DNA of 64,000 nucleotides from Klebsiella aerogenes. GTDB lineage: Bacteria; Pseudomonadota; Gammaproteobacteria; Enterobacterales; Enterobacteriaceae. Within the stretch, counting starts at the first letter, position 1. Each line of letters begins with the position of its first letter. The position numbers and the translations under genes were made by a program. This document shows positions 63,700 to 64,000 of this stretch, in pieces. The stretch lies in assembly GCA_029027985.1 (NCBI GenBank), contig CP119076.1, forward strand, positions 868,001 to 932,000. The letters run 5' to 3'. Under the pieces are notes generated by a model. That model saw nothing but the letters and a program-made list of their open reading frames with translations, made no database searches and had not been told where the DNA came from.

Positions 63700-64000
63700 A
63701 TGAACAGACAACATGGCTACACCCTGATCGAAATGTTGGTCACGATGATGCTGGTGGTTATCCTCAGCGCCAGTGGTATGTATGGCTGGCATCGCTGGCA
63801 GCAACAACAACGCCTGTGGCAAGTCGCCTGCCAGGTACGTGATTACCTTGTGTTGCTGCGCGATGACGCCAACTGGCACAACCGCGACCGTGTTATCAGC
63901 GCCGGTCAATCGGCTGGCGGTTGGTGCCTGAGCGCAACGGGTGAAAATGCTAATTGTAGTGCGAAAACGCCTTTTACCCTGCAGCCGCAGTGGCCGGAGA
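63700..64000 (+). CDS. ppdA: PpdA, prepilin-type protein (5' part)
   Basis: About 100 N-terminal residues before the window edge. The type IV prepilin leader is MNRQHG with cleavage before YTLIEMLVTMMLVVILSASG; the Glu at mature position 5 and the hydrophobic helix are typical. Followed by RLWQVACQVRDYLVLLRDDANWHNRD as in E. coli PpdA, a minor pseudopilin-like protein. It starts the ppdA-ppdB-ygdB-ppdC-recC row in E. coli, after thyA as here. Confidence 0.9.
   Translation, partial: MNRQHGYTLIEMLVTMMLVVILSASGMYGWHRWQQQQRLWQVACQVRDYLVLLRDDANWHNRDRVISAGQSAGGWCLSATGENANCSAKTPFTLQPQWPE

Noticed and set aside
21-64000. CRISPR arrays, tRNA or rRNA genes, integrases of islands, insertion sequences
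   Set aside because: None recognised. The only recombinases are FimB and FimE, and no tRNA-like cloverleaf or direct repeats mark the iac or ant clusters as an integrative element.

Overview
The window looks like chromosome of a Klebsiella/Raoultella-type enterobacterium. The right half (about 35.4-64 kb) follows the Escherichia coli order yqeG, yqeF, kduD, ygeA, lysR, lysA, galR, omrB/omrA, aas, lplT, tas, ygdR, ygdQ, mutH, rppH, ptsP, lgt, thyA, ppdA. The left half carries genera-typical Klebsiella markers: a type 1 fimbrial cluster ending in fimK (HTH-EAL) and the type 3 fimbria regulators mrkH and mrkI. No species can be fixed from this alone.

Layout. 0-6.3 kb: end of a POT peptide transporter, a REP-rich tail, the ytcA-mdtNOP efflux operon, and yjdI-yjdJ. 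6.4-16.7 kb: complete fimBEAICDFGHK cluster on the minus strand, with the fimS invertible promoter element between fimE and fimA in the OFF orientation. 17.5-18.8 kb: LysE exporter and Lrp-type regulator pair. 18.9-28.5 kb: a complete indole-3-acetic acid (auxin) catabolic cluster, iacR, then iacHABICDEFG, then an MHS-family transporter, all on the minus strand. 28.6-34.1 kb: NicO-type metal exporter, pecS/pecM-like pair, a DUF1471 protein, an ABM-domain/ArsR pair, and mrkHI without any mrk structural gene nearby. 34.5-40.8 kb: aldo/keto reductase, yqeG, a PACE efflux pump with a divergent LysR regulator, yqeF thiolase and kduD. 41-45.2 kb: AraC regulator plus antABC-like anthranilate dioxygenase genes, visibly more AT-rich than their neighbours and sitting where E. 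coli has araE. 45.3-64 kb: conserved backbone, with an extra LacI regulator and GNAT gene between lysA and galR, the OmrB/OmrA sRNAs, and the DARS2 DnaA-reactivating locus between mutH and rppH.

How the genes work together. The iac cluster encodes the flavin monooxygenase/reductase, Rieske dioxygenase with reductase, SDR, amidase-like and SnoaL-like proteins that are known to degrade auxin to catechol or anthranilate-level intermediates. The antABC genes 14 kb away would convert anthranilate to catechol. The window therefore holds both upper-pathway modules of auxin/anthranilate catabolism, but no catechol ring-cleavage (cat) genes. A second theme is cyclic-di-GMP and fimbriae: FimK (EAL phosphodiesterase domain) and MrkH (PilZ receptor) lie within 28 kb of each other, but the type 3 fimbrial genes that MrkH normally activates, and the mrkJ phosphodiesterase, are missing from the window. 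No tRNA, rRNA, CRISPR array, prophage or insertion sequence was recognised.
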